DNA from: Acinetobacter sp. Ac_5812
Lineage (GTDB): Bacteria; Pseudomonadota; Gammaproteobacteria; Pseudomonadales; Moraxellaceae
Reading direction: 5' to 3'
Length of the DNA stretch: 64,000 nucleotides
Assembly: GCF_013072695.1 (NCBI RefSeq)
Contig: NZ_LXUK01000012.1
Span: 546-64,545, forward strand
Each line of letters opens with the position of its first letter. Position 1 is the stretch's first letter. Position numbers and translations under genes: made by a program. Below are positions 8,447-17,586 of this stretch, in pieces. The notes under the pieces are model-generated. The model worked only from the letters and a program-made list of their open reading frames with translations, was not told where the DNA came from and did no database searches.

Positions 8447-9766
8447 ATGAAATTAAGTCAAGCCGATTTTAAACAACGTCGTGATCTTCTCGCTAAAAAA
8501 ATAGGTAGCAATAGCATTGCAATTATTGCGACACGAGCAGAAATGTATCGTAATCGCGATGCTGATTATAAATATCGTGCCGACAGTAGTTTTTATTATC
8601 TCACTGGATTTGCCGAGCCAGAGGCGGTTGCGGTTATTGAAACCTTTGCCGAAGGTGAGGAGTATAGCTACAGTTTGTTCTGCCGGGAACGTGACCGTGA
8701 AATGGAAATCTGGCATGGCTATCGTGCAGGTATTGATGGCGCGATTGAAATTTATGATGCAGATGAAGCTTATGCGATTGACTTATTAGATGAAGAAATC
8801 ATCGAAAAACTTCTAAATAAACAGCGTCTTTACTATCGTATTGGTCAGCAAGCTGAGTTTGATGCACGTGTCAGTCAGTGGATTCAAAAGGCGGATGCAG
8901 AACAGCGTCGTGGTAGTGCTGCACCAGCTGAGTTGATTCAGCTAGATCGTATTGTTGATGAAATGCGCCTGAAAAAATCAGCACAAGAAATTGAGTTGAT
9001 GCAGATCGCCTCGAATATCAGTGCCGAAGCACATACTCGTGCTATGCATACTGTTAAACCTGAGATGATGGAGTATGCACTGGAAGCGGAACTCAATTAT
9101 ATTTTTGGGAAAAATGGTTGCGTGCCATCGTATAACAGTATCGTTGGTGGCGGTGAAAATGCCTGTATTTTGCATTATGTTGAAAACAACAAGCCACTAA
9201 AAGATGGTGATTTAGTACTCATTGATGCAGCATGTGAATATGAATTCTATGCGTCTGATATTACGCGTACATTCCCTGTCAATGGTAAGTTTAGCCCTGA
9301 ACAAAAGGCTTTGTATAATATTGTGTTAGACGCTCAGCTCGCTGCAATTGATGCGACGCGTATCGGCAATCATTATAAATATCCGCATCAAGTTGCAGTA
9401 AAAATCTTAACCCAAGGTTTGGTTGATCTTGGTTTGATGAGTGGCGATGTCGATGAATTGATTGAAAGCGAAACATTTCGTCAGTTCTTTATGCATGGTA
9501 CAGGCCATTGGTTGGGTATGGATGTACATGATGTCGGTGCATACAAGAGTGGTGAAGATTGGCGTGCTTATGAAGTAGGCATGGTCGTAACCGTTGAACC
9601 TGGTTTATATGTCGCACCCGATGATGAAACGGTTGATGCAAGATGGCGTGGTATCGGCATTCGTATCGAAGACGATATTGTCGTAACTGAAAATGGACCA
9701 TTGGTTTTGACTAAAAATGTAGTTAAAACTGTTGAAGAGATTGAGAGCTTGATGGCAGCGAATTAA
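8447..9766 (+). CDS. pepP: Xaa-Pro aminopeptidase PepP
   Basis: 439 residues, the length of E. coli aminopeptidase P. It removes an N-terminal residue when proline is second. The N-terminal creatinase-like domain (SFYYLTGFAEPEAV) is followed by a pita-bread M24 catalytic domain. The dinuclear metal ligands are all in place: Asp in LIDAACEYEFYASDITR (two), His in HGTGHWLGMDVHDVG, Glu in TVEPGLY and Glu in GIRIEDD. A ribosome site AGAAGGA precedes the ATG. Cytoplasmic, with no signal peptide. Confidence 0.95.
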   Translation: MKLSQADFKQRRDLLAKKIGSNSIAIIATRAEMYRNRDADYKYRADSSFYYLTGFAEPEAVAVIETFAEGEEYSYSLFCRERDREMEIWHGYRAGIDGAIEIYDADEAYAIDLLDEEIIEKLLNKQRLYYRIGQQAEFDARVSQWIQKADAEQRRGSAAPAELIQLDRIVDEMRLKKSAQEIELMQIASNISAEAHTRAMHTVKPEMMEYALEAELNYIFGKNGCVPSYNSIVGGGENACILHYVENNKPLKDGDLVLIDAACEYEFYASDITRTFPVNGKFSPEQKALYNIVLDAQLAAIDATRIGNHYKYPHQVAVKILTQGLVDLGLMSGDVDELIESETFRQFFMHGTGHWLGMDVHDVGAYKSGEDWRAYEVGMVVTVEPGLYVAPDDETVDARWRGIGIRIEDDIVVTENGPLVLTKNVVKTVEEIESLMAAN

Positions 9767-9780
9767 GTTGAGGTTGAGAA

Positions 9781-9809
9781 AAAGGTCTATCGATTGATAG
9801 GCCTTTTTA
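9781..9809 (+). terminator. Terminator after pepP
   Basis: Hairpin AGGTCTATC / GATAGGCCT followed by TTTTT. It shows that pepP is not co-transcribed with ubiH here. Confidence 0.85.
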
Positions 9810-9912
9810 TTTACCCTAAGTTTAACTTAAAATTTTTCTAACTTATTGAAAAAATATCTTTGTGGAATCTTCTTGAGTAATCATCCAATTTTAGGATAAG
9901 CCGTCGGCTGGA

Positions 9913-10047
9913 CCTACTTTTGTTTCTGCAAAAGTAGGCAAAACCATTGTCATCCGCAAAACTCGTTGCTTGCTGTCAGCTAATTTAATGAGTCGCAGAA
10001 ACAATACCTGATTAATGGAGTCCTGTCTCAAACAGTTGCGGATGACA
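9913..10047. repeat. REP-like palindromic intergenic element
   Basis: A perfect 10-base stem with a 6-base loop (CCTACTTTTG / CAAAAGTAGG, 9913-9938) is followed by a 12-base inverted pair TGTCATCCGCAA (9949-9960) and TTGCGGATGACA (10036-10047) that encloses about 75 bases. No ORF is present. From memory, similar sequence occurs between genes in other Acinetobacter genomes; only one copy is seen here. Confidence 0.5.
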
Positions 10048-10182
10048 TTTCCGAGTATCATATTATTGTCGAACTCAGATTATCTAGTTTGATGCTCAAA
10101 ACAACTTTTGAATATATTTTAAAAACATAGACCAAACAAAGTACAAATTCCCTTCCTGATTTAAGTTAGAGTAAGATAGGCT

Positions 10183-10450
10183 AGGGTCTATTGATAGTTC
10201 ACAAATGCTTGCGACAGTGGACATTTTTTAGGTGATACAAGGCATGGCTTATGCAATTTAGTCATTCTAAATAAATAAGCCGTAACGCCGTAGCGACAAA
10301 AAATGTTCCTGTCCCGTAGGGTTATGGCTAAAACTTCCTTAAACTTTGTTATGAAACTTGACAAGGGAGTGGCCATTGCCTACGTTTCATGCCTCGTTTA
10401 AGTTGTTTTAGCCTATAACGCAACGCATAGATGAACTATCAATAGACCCT
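10183..10450. repeat. Interspersed inverted-repeat element, copy A
   Basis: 268 bases with perfect 19-base terminal inverted repeats (AGGGTCTATTGATAGTTCA, 10183-10201 and 10432-10450). It has an inner inverted pair (GTTATGGCTAAAAC and GTTTTAGCCTATAAC) and no coding capacity. Related to copies at 22649 and 44948. It resembles a MITE or a large BIME; no transposase family is assigned and no clear target duplication is seen. It ends 38 bases before ubiH. Confidence 0.75.
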
Positions 10451-10488
10451 TAACATCAAGTCATGAAAAACTAATAAGGAATAATATT

Positions 10489-11700
10489 ATGCAGCAACAA
10501 GTCATCATTGTTGGTGGAGGTATGGTTGGACTCAGCCTTGCTTTAATGTTGGCAAAATCTAATATCGCAGTAAAGCTATTAGAAGCTGTGAAATATCCGA
10601 ATTACGATGACGAAAATGTTGCCCCTTATCATTCCAGTTTTGATGCACGTAATACCGCATTGTCGCGTCGTAGTGTACAGATTTACCAAAAATTGGGTTT
10701 ATGGGAAGCCTTACAGCAACATGCTACCCCAATTCTGCAAGTGCATATTACCGAGCAGGGTAGTTTTGGTAAGGCACGTTTAGTGGCAGAACAAGAAAAA
10801 GTAGAAAGCTTTGGACAGGTGATTGAGAATGCATGGTTAGGTCGTGTATTGCTGACTCAGGTTCGTCAGCAGCCGTTGATTGAGTTGATTGATGGTGTGC
10901 AAGTCACCTCACTCACACAAGATGCAGACCAAGTCCAAATTGAAGCGATGCGAAATGGTGAATATATTCATTCGCTAAAATCCAAATTAGTGATTGCGGC
11001 AGATGGTCGTGATTCTTTCTGCCGACAGGCCATTGGCGTGGGTGTCGATGAGCATGATTATGACCAAGTCGCGATTGTGACTACTGTACAGACTTCTAAG
11101 CCGCACCAGCACGTAGGCTTTGAACGCTTTAGCGCATTGGGACCATTGGCATTGTTACCATTACCGGGTGAATACCGTCGTTCAGTGGTGTGGCCTGTGA
11201 AAAAAGGTACTGAAGCAGAATGGTTAGGTGAAGAAAATGATCAACATTTCCTTGATGCTTTACAGGAAACCTATGGTGACCGTGCTGGAAAATTTGAAAA
11301 AACAGGTAAGCGTTTTAGCTATCCATTGTCACAAGTGTTAGCAGATAAGCAAGCCGTTGGGCGTGTGGTGCTGATGGGCAATGCCGCACATACCATTCAT
11401 CCAGTGGCAGGACAAGGTTTTAACCTGTGCTTGCGTGATGCAGATGTGTTGGTTCGTTTCCTGATGGAGCAACTGGCGAAGTCAGATGATATTGGTGCGC
11501 CTGAAAATTTATTGGCCTATGAACAATCACGTTTGAAAGATCAGCAACGGGTGATTAAGTTCTGTGATTCAGTGGTACGTGGTTTTAGTAATCAAAATCC
11601 AATTCTCAAGTTATTACGTAATACAGGACTGATCGCATTTGATGTGATTCCGGGTGTTAAGCCTTTGGTTGCTAACTATGCAATGGGGCTAAAAGCATGA
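10489..11700 (+). CDS. ubiH: 2-octaprenyl-6-methoxyphenol hydroxylase UbiH
   Basis: A FAD-dependent monooxygenase of the UbiH/UbiI/UbiF family, 403 residues, acting in ubiquinone ring hydroxylation. Seen: Rossmann motif IIVGGGMVGLSLAL at the N-terminus, the AADGRDSFCRQ segment, and GNAAHTIHPVAGQGFNLCL. The GNAA variant instead of GDAA is the UbiH signature in E. coli, and the order pepP-ubiH-ubiI matches, so UbiH rather than UbiI is preferred. The stop overlaps the next start (ATGA). Confidence 0.85.
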   Translation: MQQQVIIVGGGMVGLSLALMLAKSNIAVKLLEAVKYPNYDDENVAPYHSSFDARNTALSRRSVQIYQKLGLWEALQQHATPILQVHITEQGSFGKARLVAEQEKVESFGQVIENAWLGRVLLTQVRQQPLIELIDGVQVTSLTQDADQVQIEAMRNGEYIHSLKSKLVIAADGRDSFCRQAIGVGVDEHDYDQVAIVTTVQTSKPHQHVGFERFSALGPLALLPLPGEYRRSVVWPVKKGTEAEWLGEENDQHFLDALQETYGDRAGKFEKTGKRFSYPLSQVLADKQAVGRVVLMGNAAHTIHPVAGQGFNLCLRDADVLVRFLMEQLAKSDDIGAPENLLAYEQSRLKDQQRVIKFCDSVVRGFSNQNPILKLLRNTGLIAFDVIPGVKPLVANYAMGLKA

Positions 11701-12929
11701 GCGAAATGTTAGATGTCGTCATCGTTGGTGGTGGTTTAGTCGGTGGTTTAACGGCTTTGTTACTCTCGCAAGGTGGGGTACAAGCGACGGTGTTGGATGC
11801 TGCACCTGTACTTGATCAAGACAAAACACTGGCGGTGATGAATCCACGGGTATTGGCACTGAGTCAGGCGACCATACATCTGCTTAAAACCGTCGATGTC
11901 TGGGATAATTTAGCACGTCAAATGCCTTATTCAGGCATGCAAGTCTGGAATAAAAATGGCTATGGTGAAATTAATTTTGGACATACATCTGAACAGCAAC
12001 CGCAGCCTGATCAGGCTTTAGGTTCAATGGTTGAGCCAAGTGTTTTAAATGTTGCGATTCAACAAAAAATGTTGCAGCAGCTCAACGATTATCGTACTCA
12101 AGTCAAAGTGGTTCGTATTGAGCAAATTCCTCAAGGTTGGTCGATTCAATTGGCGGATGGCTCAACATTAAAAACGAAGTTGCTCATTGGTGCAGATGGG
12201 GCGAATTCTTTTGTACGTGAGCAGGCGTATATCGATTTAGATGTCTTGGATTACCAGCAAGCTGCGATCAGTTGTGCGATTAAAACCACTAAACCCAATC
12301 AATATGTCGCTCGTCAGATATTCTTGCCGACAGGGCCATTGGCTTATTTACCTATGGCCAGTTTGGACGCACAAGAGAATGGCTATTGGCAGTCGATAGT
12401 CTGGACATTGCCCGATGATTATGCGGATGAGTATTCAGCATTAAGTGATCAAGATTTTAAGCAATTATTGACGCAAGAAAGTTTGCATATGTTAGGAGAC
12501 GTGGTCGAGGTCCGTTCTCGGGCTCAATTTCCACTGAAAGCACGTGCTGCTCAGCGTTATATTAAATCAGGTCTGGCATTGATTGGTGATGCTGCGCATG
12601 TGATTCACCCTTTGGCTGGACAGGGTGTGAATATTGGTTGCTTAGATGCCGCAGTACTGTGTGATGTATTACTGCACGATTTAAAGCGTGGTGTGTGGGC
12701 CAATGATCAAACCTTATTACGTTATGAACACCAGCGTAAAGGGCAGAATGATGCCATGATGCATAGTATGTCTGCGATTGGATGGCTGGAAAGTTCGGAG
12801 CTATTTCCCTTTGTTTGGGCGCGAAATTTCGGCTTAAAACAAGTTGAACAATTCGATTGGTTCAAAGATCGTTTTATGCAACAAGCCAATGGATTAGGGA
12901 CATTGAAAGACACACAATATGCGTGTTAA
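11697..12929 (+). CDS. ubiI: Ubiquinone biosynthesis FAD monooxygenase, UbiI/UbiF type
   Basis: A 410-residue paralogue of the preceding gene, translationally coupled by a 4-base overlap. It carries VVIVGGGLVGGLTALLL, LIGADGANSFVR and IGDAAHVIHPLAGQGVNIG, the GDAAH form typical of UbiI/VisC and UbiF. In E. coli the gene in this place is ubiI (C5 hydroxylase). Acinetobacter relatives may use this enzyme for more than one position, so substrate is inferred from order, not proven. Confidence 0.72.
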   Translation: MSEMLDVVIVGGGLVGGLTALLLSQGGVQATVLDAAPVLDQDKTLAVMNPRVLALSQATIHLLKTVDVWDNLARQMPYSGMQVWNKNGYGEINFGHTSEQQPQPDQALGSMVEPSVLNVAIQQKMLQQLNDYRTQVKVVRIEQIPQGWSIQLADGSTLKTKLLIGADGANSFVREQAYIDLDVLDYQQAAISCAIKTTKPNQYVARQIFLPTGPLAYLPMASLDAQENGYWQSIVWTLPDDYADEYSALSDQDFKQLLTQESLHMLGDVVEVRSRAQFPLKARAAQRYIKSGLALIGDAAHVIHPLAGQGVNIGCLDAAVLCDVLLHDLKRGVWANDQTLLRYEHQRKGQNDAMMHSMSAIGWLESSELFPFVWARNFGLKQVEQFDWFKDRFMQQANGLGTLKDTQYAC

Positions 12930-13103
12930 AAAATAGTAGATATTTTTTAAACAATCATTTATAAATCAGAGTGAATTTGGTCGCAAAAAATACGATTTAA
13001 TCAAGATTGTACTTTGCGAATTGACGAGAGCTTGCTAAATTTCACCAAGTTCTGATGGCCAAATAGCGATGATGAGAAATTTAGTCATTGTGGGGAGATT
13101 AAT

Positions 13104-13352
13104 ATGACGGAAATGAATGATTACGACGACAACACAGAAGATTCTGCTGTAGACGACGAAGAGGCGAAAGCTGCAGAAACTGGTGCAGATAGCGAAGAGT
13201 CGAGTGCGAATGATACTGATCTTGCTGAAGCAGAGAGCTTAACAGTGACTGCCAAGCTGAAACAGCGTCAAGCTTTAGAAGATGAAGTTGCTGCATTTCT
13301 AGCGAGAGGTGGGCGCATTACTGAAGTTCCTCCTGATGAACATCAAGATTAA
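13104..13352 (+). CDS. SutA-like RNA polymerase-associated regulator
   Basis: 82 residues. The first half is a disordered, strongly acidic tail (MTEMNDYDDNTEDSAVDDEE and on). The last third, LTVTAKLKQRQALEDEVAAF followed by LARGGRITEVPPD, matches the conserved helix and FLxRGGxxxEI ending of Pseudomonas SutA. SutA binds the RNA polymerase beta subunit and helps transcription of rRNA and housekeeping genes in slow growth. GGGGAG precedes the start (13092-13097). Identification is by motif, from memory. Confidence 0.68.
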   Translation: MTEMNDYDDNTEDSAVDDEEAKAAETGADSEESSANDTDLAEAESLTVTAKLKQRQALEDEVAAFLARGGRITEVPPDEHQD

Positions 13353-13376
13353 GTCAGTTATGACATAGAAAGGGCA

Positions 13377-13826
13377 TCACGTTTGTGATGCTTTCTTCTG
13401 CTGATGTGATTCATGTTCACACTCATGCGGTTGGTGTAACTCTTTTAAAATGCCACATTGTTCAATGGTACGATGCTGTGAACATTGTTGTTTTAAATGG
13501 CTCAGATCTTGTTTCAGATGTTCTAGATTTCTAATTTTTTGTGAAACTTCTGCGAGATATTGATCAATCAGATGATCGACCTGCATACAGGTTTGATTTG
13601 GATCTTCGGCTAAGCCCTTGAGTTTTTGAATATCCTGTAAGGTGATGCCCAATTCTCGACAGTGCTTCAAAAATAATAGCTCTGAAAGCATCTGTTCCGA
13701 ATAATGACGATAATTTCCCGCCGTTCGTTTAGCTTTTTCAAGTAATCCAATCTTTTCATAATAACGTATGGTGTCGACAGATACGCCTGCTTTTTTTGCC
13801 AATTGTCCAATGCTAAAACTGATCAT
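13377..13826 (-). CDS. MerR-family heavy-metal regulator, CadR/PbrR type
   Basis: 149 residues. An N-terminal MerR winged helix (FSIGQLAKKAGVSVDTIRYY) is followed by a dimer helix and metal loop. The Cys pattern fits Cd/Pb/Zn sensors: one Cys after DPNQT at the start of the long helix, then CSQHRTIEQC, plus a His-rich tail (HQPHECEHESH). It is divergent from a cation exporter and its start overlaps a promoter with a 19-base spacer, the classic MerR arrangement. Metal specificity is inferred only. Confidence 0.85.
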   Translation of the reverse strand: MISFSIGQLAKKAGVSVDTIRYYEKIGLLEKAKRTAGNYRHYSEQMLSELLFLKHCRELGITLQDIQKLKGLAEDPNQTCMQVDHLIDQYLAEVSQKIRNLEHLKQDLSHLKQQCSQHRTIEQCGILKELHQPHECEHESHQQKKASQT

Positions 13827-13828
13827 GC

Positions 13829-13859
13829 TTGACTCTGGAGTTACTCTAGGGTTTTAAAT
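13829..13859 (+). promoter_or_regulatory. MerR-type promoter/operator of the cation exporter gene
   Basis: -35 TTGACT (13829-13834), a long 19-base spacer and -10 TTAAAT (13854-13859). The spacer holds an imperfect dyad (ACTCTGGAGTTACTCTAGGGT). MerR proteins twist such over-long spacers to activate. Confidence 0.75.
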
Positions 13860-13887
13860 CACTATAAAAGATTATGTGAGAAAAGTC

Positions 13888-14529
13888 ATGGCAGGATGTG
13901 GATGTAATACAGCATGTGCCCCAGCAAAACAAATTAGTCCAAAATTTAGAAAAGCATTGTGGATTGCACTAGTGCTCAATGCACTGATGTTCTTTGTCGA
14001 GATTATTGGGGGATCACAAGCACGATCTGTATCACTGTGGGCAGATGCGCTGGATTTTGCAGGTGATGCAGCAAACTATGCTATCTCACTAGCTGTGTTA
14101 TCAATGACCTTATATTGGCGAGCTACTGCGGCCTTAGTCAAAGGGATAACTATGGCCGCTTTCGGTATTTTCGTGATTGTTAAAGTGTTTTGGTCATTGT
14201 GGTTAGGGCTAACGCCTGAGCCGATGTTGATGGGCGCAATTGGTGTACTGGCATTGGCTGTCAATGTCATTTCTGCGCTGATGCTCTACGCCTTCCGTGA
14301 TGGCGATGCCAATATGCGTTCGGTATGGTTATGTAGTCGGAATGATGCAATCGCCAATATTGCCATTATCATCGCAGCTGTTGGTGTGTTTGGAACAGGA
14401 ACCATGTTTCCTGATTTGTTTGTGGCCTTTATTATCGCGTATTTGGGTGTTTCTTCTGGTTTGGTTGTGATTAAGCAAGCGAGAGCGGAAAGAAAACTAG
14501 ATCAGGTTAATATCATGACTAAGGCCTAA
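13888..14529 (+). CDS. Cation diffusion facilitator-type metal exporter (short)
   Basis: 213 residues from the ATG at 13888; a GTG at 13876 would add four. Starts with a Cys-rich segment (GCGCNTACAPAK), then about six membrane helices, with WADALDFAGDAANY as the acidic metal site of the transmembrane domain. It lacks the cytoplasmic C-terminal domain of full CDF proteins (usually ~300 residues). Next to a CadR-like MerR regulator, it probably exports Cd, Zn or Pb. Ion not determined. Confidence 0.78.
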   Translation: MAGCGCNTACAPAKQISPKFRKALWIALVLNALMFFVEIIGGSQARSVSLWADALDFAGDAANYAISLAVLSMTLYWRATAALVKGITMAAFGIFVIVKVFWSLWLGLTPEPMLMGAIGVLALAVNVISALMLYAFRDGDANMRSVWLCSRNDAIANIAIIIAAVGVFGTGTMFPDLFVAFIIAYLGVSSGLVVIKQARAERKLDQVNIMTKA

Positions 14530-14559
14530 GGCACATTGTTGTTATTTCAAATTGAGATG

Positions 14560-14589
14560 ATAAGGGGAGATTGTTTAATCTCCCCTTAT
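14560..14589. terminator. Bidirectional terminator between the exporter and rsmI
   Basis: Perfect 13-base stem ATAAGGGGAGATT / AATCTCCCCTTAT with a GTTT loop, between two converging genes. T tracts on either side are short. Confidence 0.7.
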
Positions 14590-14592
14590 GTT

Positions 14593-15435
14593 TTATTCAT
14601 CTTGTTGAGTGAGTTCTAAAGCCCGCTGATAAGCCACTTTCTTTTTTATACCGGTCAAGTCAGCAGCTAATTGTGACGCGGCTTTTACCGATAAATCCTG
14701 TAATAAGCGTTTTAACAATGCATCCAGTTTATCTTGCTCTAGGTCTTTTTCGGCAGATGCTCCACCGACCACGACCACAATTTCACCCTTTTCTTGGTTG
14801 TGATCATTTTCGATAAAAGTAACCAATTCTTGTAAAGTCATCTTCTTGATGGTTTCAAAAGTTTTGGTAATTTCGCGGGCAAAACCAACAGGTCGGTCTT
14901 CACCAAAAACTTGCACCATATTTTTGATGCTGTCTAAAATACGATGAGGTGCTTCGTAGAAAATCAAGGTCTGGGTTTCATCCTTGAGCTTTTCAAGCTG
15001 GCTGATTCGTTGCGATGCTTTCGATGGTAAAAAACCCTCAAAGCTAAAGCGGTCACTCGGTAAACCCACTGCACTTAATGCCGCAATTGCTGCACAAGCA
15101 CCCGGTACTGGAATGACCCTAATCCCATGCTCTTGAGCTGCACGAACCAGCTTAAAACCTGGGTCGCTAATCAGGGGCGTACCAGCATCACTGATTAATG
15201 CAACATTTTCTCCTTTTAACATTCTTTGGAGAAGTTGATCAATTTTGTTACTTTCGTTGTGATCATGACACGCTGTGAGTGGAGTTGAGATATTATAATG
15301 TTTGAATAATTGAGCAGATTGACGAGTGTCTTCTGCGGCAACTACCGATACAGATTTTAAAATATCAATTGCACGAAAGGTCATGTCATCTAAGTGCCCA
15401 ATCGGGGTTGCTACAACAAATAATTGAGCACTCAT
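14593..15435 (-). CDS. rsmI: 16S rRNA 2'-O-ribose C1402 methyltransferase RsmI
   Basis: 280 residues of the SAM-dependent tetrapyrrole-methylase fold. Seen: LFVVATPIGHLDDMTFRAID at the N-terminus, AEDTRQS, the ALISDAGTPLISDPGF loop and PVPGACAAIAALSAVGLPSD. RsmI methylates the ribose of C1402 in 16S rRNA, tuning decoding. It is divergent from the lpoA-like gene by 16 bases, as in many gamma-proteobacteria. Confidence 0.93.
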   Translation of the reverse strand: MSAQLFVVATPIGHLDDMTFRAIDILKSVSVVAAEDTRQSAQLFKHYNISTPLTACHDHNESNKIDQLLQRMLKGENVALISDAGTPLISDPGFKLVRAAQEHGIRVIPVPGACAAIAALSAVGLPSDRFSFEGFLPSKASQRISQLEKLKDETQTLIFYEAPHRILDSIKNMVQVFGEDRPVGFAREITKTFETIKKMTLQELVTFIENDHNQEKGEIVVVVGGASAEKDLEQDKLDALLKRLLQDLSVKAASQLAADLTGIKKKVAYQRALELTQQDE

Positions 15436-15451
15436 AAAAGGTAACTCCCTA

Positions 15452-16384
15452 ATGTATTACAAAAAATATTGGCTGCTACTATGTTTGGCGGCATGTGTGA
15501 GTCCAGTTTATGCGGACGTACTGGTGATTCTACCTGAATCTGGTACGATGGCGCGAGCTGGTCAGAGCATCAAACGTGGTTTCTTGAGCGCTTATACAGC
15601 ATCTGGCAGCAAAGAAAAAATCATTTTTGTAGATTCAGCAAAAAACAACATAGATACGATTTTTAAGAAAAGGGTCAATAGTAAGACTCGACTGATTGTT
15701 GGACCATTGGCACGACCTGAAATTGAAACTGTCATGCAACAGAATCCAGCAATTCCTGTAATTGCATTAAATGATGTGAATAACCAGACCACCAATGTAT
15801 GGCAATTCAGTTTGGCAAAGCAACATGATGCGGTTGCATTAACTCAATTATTGAAGAAAGACAAAACTAAAAACTTATTGGTATTGCGCCAAGCTGGAAC
15901 TGAATCTGCAACAGAACTATTTATGATGGCACTCATGTCTGAATTTGGCTCTGATATTCATGTCGTTAACGAACTACCCAAAAAACTTGCGCGTAGAGAA
16001 GGACTGTTATTGTTGGGTGATCAACAGTGGTTAGAACAATTAGGTCCATTACCTGAAAAAAATATTTATGCTACAGCCTTGAGTATTGAACAAGACAAGA
16101 GCATTCCGATGGGGCTCAGTTTTTGTGATACACCAGCTTTATATAACGGACAATGGGCAGACTTAATCGCTGCATATAAAGAACAACCAGAAAATATGGC
16201 GTTTCAACGCTTATTGGCCTTTGGTGGTGATGCATGGAGTATTAGTCAGCAATTTTTAAATAGTCCAGATCGACACTTTTCCTTTGAAGGCCGAACAGGG
16301 GCAATTGATGTGAAAGACGGGAAAGTCTATCGCCAACCTTATTGCTATCAACAGCAGAAAAAGGGTATTCAAGCATTAAAATAA
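15452..16384 (+). CDS. LpoA-like protein (short form), penicillin-binding-protein activator
   Basis: 310 residues, about half the length of E. coli LpoA: it keeps the periplasmic-binding-protein-like C-terminal domain (VLVILPESGTMARAGQSIKRGF, IVGPLARPEI, PVIALND) and lacks the TPR-like N-terminal domain. The signal sequence contains a lipobox (LAAC, Cys15) but also a type I site (VYA-D), so lipidation is likely but not certain. LpoA activates the synthase PBP1a from the outer membrane. Context rsmI-lpoA-yraN-dolP is the conserved order. Confidence 0.75.
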   Translation: MYYKKYWLLLCLAACVSPVYADVLVILPESGTMARAGQSIKRGFLSAYTASGSKEKIIFVDSAKNNIDTIFKKRVNSKTRLIVGPLARPEIETVMQQNPAIPVIALNDVNNQTTNVWQFSLAKQHDAVALTQLLKKDKTKNLLVLRQAGTESATELFMMALMSEFGSDIHVVNELPKKLARREGLLLLGDQQWLEQLGPLPEKNIYATALSIEQDKSIPMGLSFCDTPALYNGQWADLIAAYKEQPENMAFQRLLAFGGDAWSISQQFLNSPDRHFSFEGRTGAIDVKDGKVYRQPYCYQQQKKGIQALK

Positions 16385-16396
16385 GATCGGACAGGT

Positions 16397-16801
16397 ATGT
16401 CACAACAAGTACATGATTTAGGGCAATGGGCTGAACAGAAAGCACTTGCTCTTTTACAGTCCAAACAATATCTATGTGTAGCGCGGAATTATCATTCACG
16501 TTATGGGGAAATTGACTTAATCGTTGAACGGGATAAGGAACTCGTTTTTGTCGAAGTCAAAGCCAGATCGAAAACAAGTTATGCGAAAGCCTGTGAGGTG
16601 ATTTCACTTGCTCAGCAAGGTAAAATTATTAAGACAGCACAATTTTTTTTACAGAAATCTCCACATTATGATGACTTTGATTGTCGTTTTGATGTGATTT
16701 GTTTTGATTTTCCACAGAAAATTGCAAAAACAGTACAACCAGATTTTTCAAAATTGCAGTATGATCAGCAATGGATTGAGCACGCATTTACTTTAGACTA
16801 A
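16397..16801 (+). CDS. yraN: YraN family protein (UPF0102), predicted nuclease fold
   Basis: 134 residues with the UPF0102 core: [33 protein letters not shown] and [10 protein letters not shown]. The E-x(n)-D-x(n)-ExK pattern is that of Holliday-resolvase-like PD-(D/E)xK folds. The cellular role is not established. Twelve bases after the lpoA-like gene, probably in the same transcript. Confidence 0.9.
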   Translation: MSQQVHDLGQWAEQKALALLQSKQYLCVARNYHSRYGEIDLIVERDKELVFVEVKARSKTSYAKACEVISLAQQGKIIKTAQFFLQKSPHYDDFDCRFDVICFDFPQKIAKTVQPDFSKLQYDQQWIEHAFTLD

Positions 16802-16872
16802 TTAAGAAGTCTAATCTAAAGCTAAATATTGAAAATTGAACAAATTTGTTTGTAGATAGGGAGTCTTGCCAA

Positions 16873-17583
16873 GTGTTAAAACGTTTATCGATTACGTTGC
16901 TTTGCGCTGCAAGTTTATCGGGATGTGCTAGTTTTATTTCTGGTGGCACAGGAAGTTCACCCGTTGGAACGAACAGTGGTGAACGTAGTCTTGGGCAGAT
17001 TTTTATTGATTCTTCGATCAAGCGTACTGCAAATATTAATTTGTACAAATTAGATCACCGCTTTAAACAGTCACGTATCAACATTGAAAGTTTCCACAGC
17101 AATGTTCTATTGACAGGACAAGTTCCAGATCCATATTTAAAACAATTGGCAGAAGATAACTTACGCTCAATGTCAGATGTAAAAGCCGTACATAACTATA
17201 TTTCGGTAGGTGACAAGGTCGGTTATAACACCATCATGCAAGATGCGACTGTGACTGCAAATACCCGCGGTTTGTTGATGAAAGCCCCTGTAGTATCTGA
17301 CAGTAAAGTATTAGTACATACCGAAAATGGCGTGTTGTACGTGATGGGACGTTTAAATACTGCTGAATCAAGAGATTTAGATGACGTCTTACAAAAAGTT
17401 GGAAATGTGACTAAAATTGTGACACTCATTGACAATACGGATCAACCTTCTGGTACCGTAGCAAGTTCAACCGCGGCAGCGCCGATGGTCGGAACAGCAA
17501 CGACACAGCCTTTAGTTGAGACACCTGTTGCAATTGATCCAGATCAGGCGGACCCTGCGACCATTACTCCAACTAATCCTTAA
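16873..17583 (+). CDS. dolP: DolP-like outer-membrane lipoprotein with two BON domains
   Basis: 236 residues from the GTG at 16873, which is preceded by GGGAG and gives a clean lipoprotein signal (LLCAASLSGC, Cys18). Two BON domains follow (IFIDSSIKRTANINLYK onward, and DATVTANTRGLLMKAP onward). The low-complexity tail is rich in Thr, Ala and Pro. DolP (YraP) binds anionic phospholipids and supports BAM function and envelope integrity. The tail is longer than in E. coli (191 residues). Confidence 0.87.
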   Translation: MLKRLSITLLCAASLSGCASFISGGTGSSPVGTNSGERSLGQIFIDSSIKRTANINLYKLDHRFKQSRINIESFHSNVLLTGQVPDPYLKQLAEDNLRSMSDVKAVHNYISVGDKVGYNTIMQDATVTANTRGLLMKAPVVSDSKVLVHTENGVLYVMGRLNTAESRDLDDVLQKVGNVTKIVTLIDNTDQPSGTVASSTAAAPMVGTATTQPLVETPVAIDPDQADPATITPTNP

Positions 17584-17586
17584 TTT

